Shown: positions 1 through 8,158 of the stretch, in pieces
Position numbering within the stretch: position 1 is the first letter of the stretch
Layout of the letters: every line of letters begins with the position of its first letter
Assembly: GCA_964347975.1 (NCBI GenBank)
Contig: CAYGAY010000038.1
Location: 1 to 29,806 of the forward strand
Reading direction: 5' to 3'
DNA: 29,806 nt
Source: Bin87 sp964347975
GTDB lineage: Bacteria > Chloroflexota > Dehalococcoidia > Lucifugimonadales > UBA3495
The notes under the pieces: generated by a model
The model's input: only the letters and a program-made list of their open reading frames with translations
What the model was told of the DNA's origin: nothing
Databases searched by the model: none
Program-made: the position numbers and the translations under genes

Positions 1-103
1 CCTGCCGCCGCTGCCATCGTCGCCCCCTCACCGCTCGTATTGTCCCACCTTTTACTCCCGTCAACAGGACTTTGCAATCGTCCTGCCGCGGCCACAAAAA
101 GCG

Positions 104-132
104 TTGACAATTTGGGCGATTTTGCGTAGCCT
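104..132 (+). promoter_or_regulatory. Sigma70-like promoter of the tRNA-tuf cluster
   Basis: TTGACA at 104-109 matches the -35 consensus exactly. A 17-nt spacer leads to TAGCCT at 127-132, a moderate -10 box. It lies about 100 bases upstream of the first tRNA and is the only good promoter seen before the tRNA-tuf-ribosomal cluster. The predicted start would be near 139-141, placing the following hairpin in the leader RNA. Confidence 0.6.
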
Positions 133-155
133 GTTAAGGCACTGGCGAAGACCGG

Positions 156-183
156 AAAGGCCCCGGACAATGCCGGGGCCTTT
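156..183 (+). terminator. Leader hairpin, possible attenuator or upstream terminator
   Basis: An 11-bp perfect inverted repeat (AAAGGCCCCGG at 156-166, CCGGGGCCTTT at 173-183) closes a 6-nt loop and ends in TTT. It lies between the promoter at 104-132 and the first tRNA at 235. It resembles an intrinsic terminator with a short U tract. It could terminate a short leader, attenuate the tRNA-tuf operon, or end a transcript arriving from the left of the window. The sequence alone cannot separate these. Confidence 0.5.
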
Positions 184-234
184 CTAGCAATTGGCGGGTT
201 ACCCGCCAGCGCGGTCGGCGTCAGCGCACCCCGC

Positions 235-310
235 GCCCCGGTGGCGCAATTGGCAGCGCAGCCGATTTGTAATCGGCAGGTTAGGGGTTCGAGTCCCCTC
301 TGGGGCTCCA
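235..310 (+). tRNA. tRNA-Thr (anticodon UGU)
   Basis: A cloverleaf folds with acceptor GCCCCGG at 235-241 pairing with CTGGGGC at 300-306 (one G-U pair). The anticodon stem GCCGA/TCGGC closes the loop TTTGTAA, giving anticodon UGU, which reads ACA. The T arm has the usual GGTTCGAGTCC core and CCA is encoded at 308-310. It is first in a Thr-Tyr-Thr cluster and matches thrU of the E. coli tufB operon in type and position. Confidence 0.96.
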
Positions 311-363
311 AAGGCAATATACGTCGGTCAATCACCGGAACAACCGACCAGGCAATCGAATAC

Positions 364-451
364 GGAGGGGTGGGTGAGTGGTTAAAGCCACCAGACTGTA
401 AATCTGGCGCCCTGACGGGCTTCGCAGGTTCGAATCCTGCCCCCTCCACCA
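364..451 (+). tRNA. tRNA-Tyr (anticodon GUA)
   Basis: Acceptor GGAGGGG at 364-370 pairs with CCCCTCC at 441-447. The anticodon stem CCAGA/TCTGG encloses CTGTAAA, giving anticodon GUA. A long variable arm (roughly CGCCCTGACGGGC) marks a class II tRNA, as expected for bacterial tRNA-Tyr. CCA is encoded at 449-451. It corresponds to tyrU in the E. coli thrU-tyrU-glyT-thrT-tufB arrangement. Confidence 0.96.
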
Positions 452-470
452 TTCCCACTTTTGAAAGATC

Positions 471-498
471 GTCGTTCCGGCGGAAGCCGGAATCCAGG
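471..498 (+). repeat. REP-like palindromic repeat, copy 1
   Basis: TTCCGGC at 475-481 and GCCGGAA at 486-492 form a 7-bp stem with a GGAA loop, followed by TCCAGG. The same unit in reverse orientation is at 3095-3126, and a diverged form is at 28889-28912. This copy occupies the spacer between tRNA-Tyr and the second tRNA-Thr, where related bacteria carry tRNA-Gly. Confidence 0.75.
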
Positions 499-530
499 TG
501 CACTGGATACCACAAGCAATACCAAATCAC

Positions 531-605
531 GCCCAAGTAGCTCAGCGGTAGAGCACGTTCTTGGTAAGAACGGGGTCGGCGGTTCGATTCCGCCCTTGGG
601 CTCCA
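531..605 (+). tRNA. tRNA-Thr (anticodon GGU)
   Basis: Acceptor GCCCAAG at 531-537 pairs with CTTGGGC at 595-601. The anticodon stem CGTTC/GAACG closes TTGGTAA, giving anticodon GGU, which reads ACC and ACU. The T loop GGTTCGATTCC is standard and CCA is encoded at 603-605. It lies 73 bases before tuf, as thrT does before tufB in E. coli. Confidence 0.96.
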
Positions 606-678
606 TCGGCGTCAAGAGCCCGCCGGGGACACCCGCGGGAGGTAAAACAACCAAGGGAGCAAGGAGTAATTCGCCACC

Positions 679-1863
<1,185 letters not shown>

Positions 1864-1867
1864 CCTG

Positions 1868-2038
1868 ATGGCCCGCAAGTCCACCGACGCCCGGCAAGTC
1901 ATCACGCTGCAATGCACCGACTGCCGAGAGCGCAACTACTCGACCATCAAGAACCGGCGCAGCCACACTACCCGCATGGAATTGCGGAAGTATTGCAGCC
2001 GTTGCCGCGGCCACCAGGTTCACCGCGAAGTGAGGTAG
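1868..2038 (+). CDS. rpmG: 50S ribosomal protein L33
   Basis: A 56-residue basic protein beginning MARKSTDARQVITLQC. It has the L33 fold signature and four cysteines as C16-x2-C19 and C43-x2-C46, so this is the zinc-binding form. The ERNYSTIKNRR and LRKYCSRCR segments are typical. It starts 4 nt after the tuf stop and its TAG stop overlaps the probable ribosome binding site of secE. tuf-rpmG-secE-nusG is a conserved bacterial order. Confidence 0.96.
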   Translation: MARKSTDARQVITLQCTDCRERNYSTIKNRRSHTTRMELRKYCSRCRGHQVHREVR

Positions 2039-2044
2039 CCGACC

Positions 2045-2299
2045 GTGGCCAGGGCATCGACTCGACGACCGGCGCCGATCTCTCCCCGCGCGGTGGGGAG
2101 AATTGGCCCGGTCACCTTCCTCAGAGAGACCATCTCGGAGCTGCGCAAGTCCGTCTGGCCCAGCCGCGAGGAAACCGCCCGTCTGACGGCCATCGTCATC
2201 GTGCTGGCCATTGCAATGGGCTTCTTCCTGGGGCTGTTGGACCGGATCTTTGACTACGGTATGGGCTTCGTCATCGGTCTGCGGCAGCTTCCCTTCTGA
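2045..2299 (+). CDS. secE: Protein translocase subunit SecE
   Basis: SecE is the small essential membrane subunit of the SecYEG translocon. This 84-residue protein has a basic N-terminal extension, then the conserved amphipathic helix with FLRETISELRKSVWPSREE at about residues 25-43, then one membrane segment at about 46-68. That is the short single-span form. The start is GTG at 2045, supported by GAGG at 2032-2035 nine bases upstream. Its place between rpmG and nusG confirms identity. Confidence 0.95.
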   Translation: MARASTRRPAPISPRAVGRIGPVTFLRETISELRKSVWPSREETARLTAIVIVLAIAMGFFLGLLDRIFDYGMGFVIGLRQLPF

Positions 2300-2462
2300 T
2301 CCACGCCGTTCGCCCACCGCAGTCGGCGAACCCTTCCCAGCGGCTCTGATCGGGACGGAGCGACTTCCCGCGTGACGCCCCATCGCCTATCTTTGGGTAG
2401 CCGTCGGAATGGCGTTGCGCCCCCCGCGTGCCCCTAACCACCTTTCAACCGGGTGCAAGACA

Positions 2463-3026
2463 ATGACCACAATGCAACCGCCCGCCGATCTGCGCTGGTA
2501 CATAGTCCATACTTATACAGGCCAGGAGGACATGGTCAAGCGCAACCTGGACCTGCGCCGCCATAGCCTCGGCATGGACGACCGCATCCGACGGGTGGAA
2601 GTGCCCGCCGAGGAGGAGATCGTCCGTAACAAGGGCGAGCGCAGTTCCCAGCGGCGCAAGCTGTTTCCCGGGTATATCCTCGTCCAGATGGTCATGGACG
2701 ACGAAGCCTGGTTCCTGGTGCGAAACACTACCGGAGTCACCGGGTTCATCTCCGCTGAGGAGGAAGGCGGTGACCGCCCCCGCCCTGTGCCGCTGGATGA
2801 CCGGGAAGTTGACGACATCCTGGACCGGGTAGCCTCGGGCGAACCCCGCGCCGTCATCGGCCTCGCTCAGGGCGATACGGTCCGCATTTCCGAAGGCCCT
2901 TTCGCCGATATGTTGGGCCGTGTGGAGGAGGTGGACGAGCACCGCGGACAGGTTACGGTCCTCATCTCCGTCTTTGGCCGGGAAACCCCCGTCGCTCTGG
3001 ACTTCATCCAGGTGGAAAAGGTCTAA
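2463..3026 (+). CDS. nusG: Transcription termination/antitermination factor NusG
   Basis: NusG binds RNA polymerase and links transcription to Rho and the ribosome. The 187-residue product has the N-terminal NGN domain (RWYIVHTYTGQED at about 11-23, then KLFPGYILVQM) and a C-terminal KOW domain from about residue 136 (GDTVRISEGPFADMLGRVEE). I chose the ATG at 2463. The frame is open back to 2409, but the extra residues do not resemble NusG. ATG 2472 is an alternative, and no strong ribosome binding site distinguishes them. The 163-nt gap after secE holds no recognisable element. Confidence 0.96.
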   Translation: MTTMQPPADLRWYIVHTYTGQEDMVKRNLDLRRHSLGMDDRIRRVEVPAEEEIVRNKGERSSQRRKLFPGYILVQMVMDDEAWFLVRNTTGVTGFISAEEEGGDRPRPVPLDDREVDDILDRVASGEPRAVIGLAQGDTVRISEGPFADMLGRVEEVDEHRGQVTVLISVFGRETPVALDFIQVEKV

Positions 3027-3094
3027 TTCCTTACCAGGCCACGTTGACATTAGAGAATAGCAAGCAACCCTTCCCGTCTCTTCATATCGCAATC

Positions 3095-3126
3095 TCTGGA
3101 TTCCGGCTTTCGCCGGAATGACGACT
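3095..3126 (-). repeat. REP-like palindromic repeat, copy 2
   Basis: TTCCGGC at 3101-3107 and GCCGGAA at 3112-3118 form a stem with loop TTTC, flanked by GGA and TGACGAC. It is the inverted counterpart of the copy at 471-498. It lies in the nusG-rplK spacer and ends only 5 nt before the rplK ribosome binding site. It may insulate or stabilise the mRNA. An L1-type operator is not recognisable here. Confidence 0.75.
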
Positions 3127-3143
3127 AAATTGGGAGGCCCTCA

Positions 3144-3572
3144 GTGGCAAAGAAGGTACGCGCCGTCATCAAGCTGCAGCTGGAAGCGGGGAAGGCCACC
3201 CCGGCTCCGCCGGTGGGACCAGCCTTGGGTCAGCACGGCGTCAACATCATGGCCTTCGTCAAGGAGTACAACGAGCGCACCGGCAGCCAGGCCGGCACCA
3301 TCGTCCCGGTCCACCTGACCGTGTACCAGGACCGCTCCTTTACCTTCGTCACCCGCACCCCGCCGGCGTCGGACCTGCTCCGCCGCGCCGCCGGCATCGA
3401 AAGGGGCCAGGGCGACGCCCGCGCTCCCATCGGAGCCGCCATCTCCAACGAGATGCTGCGCGGCATCGCCGAAGACAAGATGAAGGACCTCAACGCCAAC
3501 TCGGTGGAGCAGGCCATGAACATCATCGCCGGCACCGCCCGCAGCATGGGCATCGCCATCGAGGGCGACTAG
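3144..3572 (+). CDS. rplK: 50S ribosomal protein L11
   Basis: L11 binds 23S rRNA at the GTPase-associated centre. The 142-residue protein has the N-terminal PAPPVGPALGQHGVNIM signature at about residues 20-36, where the proline-rich stretch is the thiostrepton-region hallmark. The rRNA-binding C-terminal domain follows (MKDLNANSVEQAMNIIAGTA). The start is GTG at 3144, preceded by GGGAGG at 3132-3137 with ideal 6-nt spacing. Length and start match the family. Confidence 0.97.
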   Translation: MAKKVRAVIKLQLEAGKATPAPPVGPALGQHGVNIMAFVKEYNERTGSQAGTIVPVHLTVYQDRSFTFVTRTPPASDLLRRAAGIERGQGDARAPIGAAISNEMLRGIAEDKMKDLNANSVEQAMNIIAGTARSMGIAIEGD

Positions 3573-3594
3573 AAATCACGAGGAGAACACCAAA

Positions 3595-4308
3595 ATGCCC
3601 AAGCACAGCCGTCGCTATAACGCCGTCGCCGAGCGCATCCCGGAAGACTCCGTGTACCAGCCGCGCGAGGCCATCGACCTGGTAAAGGAACTGTCCACCG
3701 CCAAGTTTGACGAAACCATGGAGGTCCACCTCCGCACCAACGCCGACGTCCGCCACGCCGAGCAGCAGGTGCGCGGCGTCACCGTCCTGCCCCACGGTCT
3801 GGGCAAGCAGGTGCGCGTGCTGGTCTTCGCCAACGGCGAGGCCGCCGACATCGCCCGTCAGGCCGGCGCCGACTACGTGGGCGACGATGACCTCATCGCC
3901 CGGATCGAAGGCGGCTGGATGGACTTCGACGTCGGACTGGCCGTCCCCGAGATTATGTCCAAGATCGGTCGGCTGGGCCGTTACCTGGGCCGCCGCGGCC
4001 TGATGCCCAACCCCCGCACCGGCACGCTGGTGCCGGCTCGAGACCTCCCCCGCGTCATCCAGGAATCCAAGGCCGGCCGCCTGGAGTTCCGCACCGACCG
4101 CACTGCCATCATCCACGGCCAGTTCGGCAAATCCTCCTTCGAGACCGACGCCCTGGTGGACAACCTGACTGTGTTCATGGACTCGGTGATGCGGGAGCGC
4201 CCCGATGCCGTCAAAGGCTCCTTCATCAAGTCTGCCTACATCACGTCGTCCATGGGCCCGGGCATCTCGGTGGACGTGGCGACGCTACAGGTCATGAAAC
4301 CGGAGTAG
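3595..4308 (+). CDS. rplA: 50S ribosomal protein L1
   Basis: L1 forms the mobile L1 stalk and, in many bacteria, represses its own operon. The 237-residue protein is full length and contains the family signature GRRGLMPNPRTGT (about 138-150). It ends in the usual SSMGPGISVDV region. AGGAG at 3581-3585 lies 9 nt before the ATG. It follows rplK by 22 nt. rplJ and rplL, the usual next genes, are absent: a candidate terminator follows at 4353 and the next gene is on the other strand. Confidence 0.97.
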   Translation: MPKHSRRYNAVAERIPEDSVYQPREAIDLVKELSTAKFDETMEVHLRTNADVRHAEQQVRGVTVLPHGLGKQVRVLVFANGEAADIARQAGADYVGDDDLIARIEGGWMDFDVGLAVPEIMSKIGRLGRYLGRRGLMPNPRTGTLVPARDLPRVIQESKAGRLEFRTDRTAIIHGQFGKSSFETDALVDNLTVFMDSVMRERPDAVKGSFIKSAYITSSMGPGISVDVATLQVMKPE

Positions 4309-4352
4309 CGGCGTATTGTGCCCTGTGCAATCGGCATCGCTATAGTGATCCC

Positions 4353-4383
4353 GGCCGCAGCCCTCGCTGCGGCCATATTCTTT
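4353..4383 (+). terminator. Probable terminator of the tuf-rplA operon
   Basis: GGCCGCAG at 4353-4360 pairs with CTGCGGCC at 4367-4374, and one inner C-G pair extends the stem to 9 bp. ATATTCTTT follows, an imperfect T-rich tail. It lies 45 bases after the rplA stop, where the operon is expected to end, since the next gene runs convergently. Confidence 0.55.
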
Positions 4384-4475
4384 AAGGGTTTTCGTACCGC
4401 AACCACTACTCCGTCATGGGCCTTTGGCAATACGGACTGGAGTGCGGAGCCTGGCCCCGATTCTGACTGTCCCGC

Positions 4476-5408
4476 CTATCGAATCACCAGCACCGGCGCG
4501 TTGGAGTGACGGATCACCCGGTCGGTGACGCTGCCCAGCACCATGCGCCCCACGCCGCTGCGCCCGTGGGTGGTCATCACCACCAGGGACGGCTGCGCGC
4601 TCGCCCGATCAATGATGGCCTGCGCGATATTGCCGTTGGTCACGTGTTCAGCAGCCACTCCGTGCGCGTGATCGATGGCCATGCGATTGCTCACGTCGGC
4701 CAGGTACGCAGCGACGTCCTCGGCGTCCTTGGCGACCAGATCATCCGCAGAATCCAGTTCCCAATCGACCATCCCGCCCATTTCCGCCGTCGTGCCCATC
4801 AGCTCATGACGGTAGTGCTCCATCGTCGGCGTAACCCGCAGGACGGTAATGCTGGCCGACAGGGCCGCCGCCATGCTGATAGCATGGGGAATCGCCAGTT
4901 CCGACAACGCCGAACCATCCAGCGGCGCCACTACGGACTTCACCGACGTCTCCGGGGAAGCCGGGCCGACCACGCTGGCCCGCACCAGGAGCATGGGGTT
5001 GGGTATCGTGTGCAGCACCTTGTCGGCAACGCTGCCCATCACCCACCGGGAGATGCCGCCGCGCCCGTGAGTGGACATCACCACCAGCGCCTCCGGATCA
5101 ATTCCCGCCCGGGACATGATGATCTCCGCCGCCGGCCCGCGCAGGGCCGTCAGGCTCACCGCTATTCCGCTGGATTGCAGGCGCTGCTGCGCCGGCTCCA
5201 TCGAAGCTTCCGCTCGCTGCCGGGCGCCGCCGTCCAGCTGCGCAATCACCTGGTTCCCCTGCACTCCCAGTATGCGGGTCGGCAGAATATCGTAAGCCTG
5301 CACCAGCTCCACCGGAACCGACAGCGACTTGGCTACCAGCTCGGCATAGGGCAAAGCCTGTTCGGACAGTTCGGAACCGTCCAGCGGAACGATTACTTTT
5401 GAGTACAT
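4476..5408 (-). CDS. Tandem universal stress protein (two UspA domains)
   Basis: The 310-residue protein holds two Usp domains, at about 1-145 and 155-310. Each starts with a beta strand leading into VPLDGS or APLDGS and ends with an ATP-binding loop: HGRGGISRWVMGS at about 114-126 and HGRSGVGRMVLGS at about 281-293. These fit the G-x2-G-x9-G(S/T) pattern of ATP-binding Usp proteins. The protein is cytoplasmic and usually linked to stress or energy limitation. The start ATG at 5408 is preceded by AGAGGAA. It converges on rplA, and vapC begins the accessory array just upstream. Function beyond nucleotide binding is not inferable. Confidence 0.93.
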   Translation of the reverse strand: MYSKVIVPLDGSELSEQALPYAELVAKSLSVPVELVQAYDILPTRILGVQGNQVIAQLDGGARQRAEASMEPAQQRLQSSGIAVSLTALRGPAAEIIMSRAGIDPEALVVMSTHGRGGISRWVMGSVADKVLHTIPNPMLLVRASVVGPASPETSVKSVVAPLDGSALSELAIPHAISMAAALSASITVLRVTPTMEHYRHELMGTTAEMGGMVDWELDSADDLVAKDAEDVAAYLADVSNRMAIDHAHGVAAEHVTNGNIAQAIIDRASAQPSLVVMTTHGRSGVGRMVLGSVTDRVIRHSNAPVLVIR

Positions 5409-5489
5409 GGCGTTGGTATTCCTCTGTTATCAAAATTGGGCTGACGCTATTGTGCATCACAAAGGCAACGCTGGCAATTCCGGTATTCG

Positions 5490-5882
5490 CTATAAAGCCG
5501 GCACAATATCCGTCCGGGCAAAGTCGTTGCCTTTGAACAACAACGGCAGCCCCCGCGACACAGCGAGCGCGTAGGCGAAAGTGTCGCCGAAATTGAGCTG
5601 GGCCGAATGCCCGCGCCCTTTGCCAAAACGCGCGTATGCGTTGGCGGCCAGTTCGGCTTGCTCCGTATCAAAAGGTACTATTACAACAGACGGTTCTTGG
5701 AGCAGAGCTTGAGCGCGCGCATATACATCCGCTCCCCGACCCATCGCCACGATGAATAACTCCACTGCGGTGGCAGCGGAGACCAGCGCTGGCCCGGATT
5801 CTTCAATTGCCCTGCGGATGTCAGCAGCCTCAGGCTCTTCCGCTGCCAAGGCCACCAAAGCCGAGGAGTCGGCTGCAATCAT
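5490..5882 (-). CDS. vapC: VapC-type PIN-domain ribonuclease toxin
   Basis: A 130-residue PIN domain starting MIAADSSALVAL. The four acidic active-site positions are present: D5, E41 (in TAVEL), D100 (in NFGDTFAYA) and D120 (in KGNDF). PIN toxins of this kind cleave RNA, often tRNA or rRNA. Its ATG overlaps the stop of the upstream antitoxin by 4 nt, the classic coupled vapBC arrangement. It is the last gene of the co-directional array 8906-5490 and appears intact. Confidence 0.92.
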   Translation of the reverse strand: MIAADSSALVALAAEEPEAADIRRAIEESGPALVSAATAVELFIVAMGRGADVYARAQALLQEPSVVIVPFDTEQAELAANAYARFGKGRGHSAQLNFGDTFAYALAVSRGLPLLFKGNDFARTDIVPAL

Positions 5883-6154
5883 TGGGGAGCGCCTTTTCGG
5901 GATGAACTGTTACCGGATTGGGCCGGCTCAGTGTCGTCCAAATAGCCTTGCCGCGCCATTTCTTCCGCGTTTCGCTGCGCGACGGTATCCCTGCGCTCGC
6001 GGGTGTACAGAGGCTTGGGTTCAGCTGTGCTGTCGTCAAGGTACTCCAGCGCCATATCCAGCGCCCGCTCAGCGGCGTCGGGGCCGGTAAATCCCAGCCG
6101 TTGCGCCAGCGCCGCGATACGGGCTGCAATGTCCGGTTTGGTCACGGTGGTCAT
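5879..6154 (-). CDS. vapB: VapB-type antitoxin
   Basis: A 91-residue protein with an N-terminal MTTVTKPDIAARIAALAQ and the motif LGFTGPDAAERALDMALEYL, resembling short helix-rich DNA-binding antitoxins of VapB/PSK-type modules. The charged C-terminal tail would wrap the toxin. ATG 6154 is preferred over GTG 6169 because GAGAGG lies 7 nt before it and overlaps the GTG start. It overlaps vapC by 4 nt. Residues 1-40 are clearly paralogous to the product of the gene at 6178-6468. Confidence 0.85.
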   Translation of the reverse strand: MTTVTKPDIAARIAALAQRLGFTGPDAAERALDMALEYLDDSTAEPKPLYTRERRDTVAQRNAEEMARQGYLDDTEPAQSGNSSSRKGAPQ

Positions 6155-6177
6155 AACGATGCCTCTCACTCACTTGC

Positions 6178-6468
6178 TCACTTGGGCAGCCCGAATTCGT
6201 CGTAAAGGTCATCCTGCAAAAGCTGGGACAGAGACTTGCCTTCCGTATCGGCGGCGATTAGCTGGGCGACGTACTCGGCGCGGTAGCGTTCCTGCATGGC
6301 GGCTATCTCCTCATCAGTGTACCACCGCTCCCACTTGCCAGCGCTTTCGTCGAGGTAATCAAGAGCGGCGATGATTACCCGCTCGCCGGCATCCGGGCCA
6401 GTGAAGCCCAACCGCCGCGCCAAATCGGCGACGCGGGCGGCGGTTTCCGGTTTCAGGGTGGTAGTCAT
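6178..6468 (-). CDS. Solitary VapB-like antitoxin paralogue
   Basis: A 96-residue protein sharing the LARRLGFTGPDAGERV core and TTT(L/V)KP start with the VapB encoded at 5879-6154, then diverging to a different acidic tail (DDLYDEFGLPK). GGGAGA stands 6 nt before the ATG. No toxin gene follows. The next gene, 23 nt downstream, is the second antitoxin. It may regulate the array, be left after loss of its own toxin, or serve the nuclease-like gene 17 nt upstream. Antitoxin identity rests on the paralogy. Confidence 0.75.
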   Translation of the reverse strand: MTTTLKPETAARVADLARRLGFTGPDAGERVIIAALDYLDESAGKWERWYTDEEIAAMQERYRAEYVAQLIAADTEGKSLSQLLQDDLYDEFGLPK

Positions 6469-6485
6469 ATCGTTTCTCCCTGCGG

Positions 6486-7438
6486 CTATGGCGCGGCCTG
6501 CACAAACACGTCGGCCGGGTTGACGCCACAGTACGTCAGCAGAGCTTTGGTTTGTGATACGGCCGTACGACTACTGATGTTCTTTTCTACAAACAGAGGT
6601 GTTCCGTTTATGGCACCAGTGTTGGTGAATCCATTCCCCTTTTGATGAACAGCACTGGTGTTAACAATATAACGCTGATTGCTTGCCGGCACCGGAACAT
6701 TGGCTGCTGTGAGTCGCCTAGATGACCATAGCCATGCAGCCGTATGTTCAACCATATTGAACCAGTATCGCAATGGTTCAAAGCTGTTGTCTGGAAAACG
6801 GATAGCCAGTGGCAGTTGTTTATCACCCGACGCATTGGTGAACGATGACAATGCAACCCAACCTGCCGGCGGTGGGCTGGTTGCCGGTTGCACTGGTACT
6901 GGCGGTTCAACAGGTGCGGGTTCCGGGTTCACCGCAAAAATCGGTTCGCTGGCCTTCATAGGCTGCCTCGACGTCAGGTTAGGGCGCCAGAGCAACAGCA
7001 GTTGCAGAGCGGATTCGTAAGCCGGCCGGTCGACAACGGACACGTTCAGAATGCGGCGGTCGTCAATGGGCGCCTGGTCAAATACCCGGTACAACTCCCA
7101 ATGGTTGCCATCAGTGAGGGCCGTGTATGGTACGCCCGACATATTAGCGTAGCTCACCATCTGCATCCGGTGCGACGCCAGCGATTCGCCGAAACGCTTG
7201 GCCTCAATAAACGCCGCCGGCTTGCCATCGTGCCCCAACAATGCGTAGTCAGCCCAGCGGCCACTGACATTATACTCCGGCGCCACCAGCGCCGGGTCGG
7301 ACACGTCCCACCCAGCGCCCGCAGCAGCGGGTCAATCAGCGCCAGGCGCGTCCGTGTTTCGTTTTCCCGCAGGGTGGCGCCGTGCTCCCGTATGCGCTTT
7401 TGCAGCGTTTCAACTACGCTGACCAAATCGTCAAGCAT
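6486..7438 (-). pseudogene. Restriction-type HsdR_N nuclease-like protein, frameshifted
   Basis: Two overlapping frames together encode about 317 residues. The start ATG at 7438 (MLDDLVSVVE) has GAGGGG 6 nt upstream. The frame reads to LIDPLLRALG, then shifts near 7310. One extra base there would give RALGWDVSDPALVAPEY and continue to the stop at 6486. The N-terminal half resembles the HsdR_N family: ENETRTRLALIDPLLRALG, PEY, then D64 (RWADYAL) and E79-A-K81, fitting a PD-(D/E)xK nuclease core. A Pro-rich linker and an unrecognised C-terminal domain of about 130 residues follow. No methylase, specificity or helicase gene is nearby. A sequencing error would restore an intact gene. Confidence 0.75.
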
Positions 7439-7463
7439 TTCCGTCCCCTCGCGGTTCAATCAA

Positions 7464-7898
7464 TCATGCTATACGTTCCGCCGCCGCCAACTCCCGCCTC
7501 ACGACGCGCAGCGCTGCCAACACCCGGCTAATCGGTGTACAGTAGTCAAGGCTCAACAGTTTGTCCACGTCCGTGACGCTTACACTCAAACGTTCCGCCA
7601 GTTCTGACCGGCTGATGTTCTGCTCCCGCATGGCGGTGTAGAGGTCCAGCTGGGCGGCGATGACCGGCTGCACCGTCAACAGCTCCTGCCCATCTTGGAA
7701 CTGGCTGGGCGTGGGCAATTCCTTCCCCAAGTGAATGCAGGCACTCAGCGCTACGACGAGGCAATCCTCAGCGAGGACCAGAGATTCCTTGAACGTAAAG
7801 CCGCCTGTGACTGCGCCTTGCACATCAGGAAAGGTAGCCACAAAACCATCCCCATCTTTCTCATTGCCTTCAATGTTGCAAGGATACAGGTATCGCAT
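7464..7898 (-). CDS. hicB: HicB-family antitoxin with HTH domain
   Basis: A 144-residue antitoxin. The N-terminal partial RNase H fold includes DGDGFVATFPDVQGAVTGG (about 15-33) and the LAEDCLVVALSACI helix. A C-terminal Xre-type helix-turn-helix lies at about 93-113 (ISRSELAERLSVSVTDVDKL), matching HicB proteins that neutralise HicA and repress the operon. I chose the ATG at 7898. The upstream extension to 8123 is the hicA gene read in another frame. A GGGAG element lies 8 nt before the start, inside the hicA end. It is 2 nt downstream of hicA and 25 nt before the nuclease-like gene. Confidence 0.92.
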   Translation of the reverse strand: MRYLYPCNIEGNEKDGDGFVATFPDVQGAVTGGFTFKESLVLAEDCLVVALSACIHLGKELPTPSQFQDGQELLTVQPVIAAQLDLYTAMREQNISRSELAERLSVSVTDVDKLLSLDYCTPISRVLAALRVVRRELAAAERIA

Positions 7899-7900
7899 AA

Positions 7901-8107
7901 TCAGAACTCCCTTGCTTCGATTCCCAACTGTCGCAGCATGGTGAACAGCGTTCTTCTGGGAATCTCGCCATGTTGCACCGTAGCTTGACGGTCGCCCAGG
8001 TGAAACGTCCCGTGACTCCCTTTGCCCTGCACCGGGTCGAAATAATAATCCAAACCGTTGCGCCTGGCGTAACGACGGGCGCGCCGCACGAACTCCCGGC
8101 CGTTCAT
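7901..8107 (-). CDS. hicA: HicA-family mRNA interferase toxin
   Basis: A 68-residue double-stranded-RNA-binding-fold toxin with the diagnostic GKGSHGTF at residues 28-35, where H32 is the expected catalytic histidine. VQHGEIPRRTLFTMLRQLGI follows as the conserved C-terminal helix. The ATG at 8107 gives the usual length. A TTG at 8143 would add residues absent from HicA. TTGACG at 8143-8138, 18 nt before GACAAT, resembles a promoter and would make the message nearly leaderless. It is coupled to hicB with a 2-nt gap. Confidence 0.9.
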   Translation of the reverse strand: MNGREFVRRARRYARRNGLDYYFDPVQGKGSHGTFHLGDRQATVQHGEIPRRTLFTMLRQLGIEAREF

Positions 8108-8158
8108 CGTCGCATTGTCCCACTGTAATGGCGCGCCCGTCAAAATAAGCCGGTGTCC

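Noticed and set aside
3027..3143. L1 protein operator upstream of rplK
   Set aside because: The only structure visible is the dispersed palindrome; its sequence does not resemble the 23S L1-binding stem, and it occurs at other unrelated places.
8107..8143. Upstream TTG start for hicA
   Set aside because: The added residues are not part of HicA and the TTGACG looks more like a -35 box than a start region.
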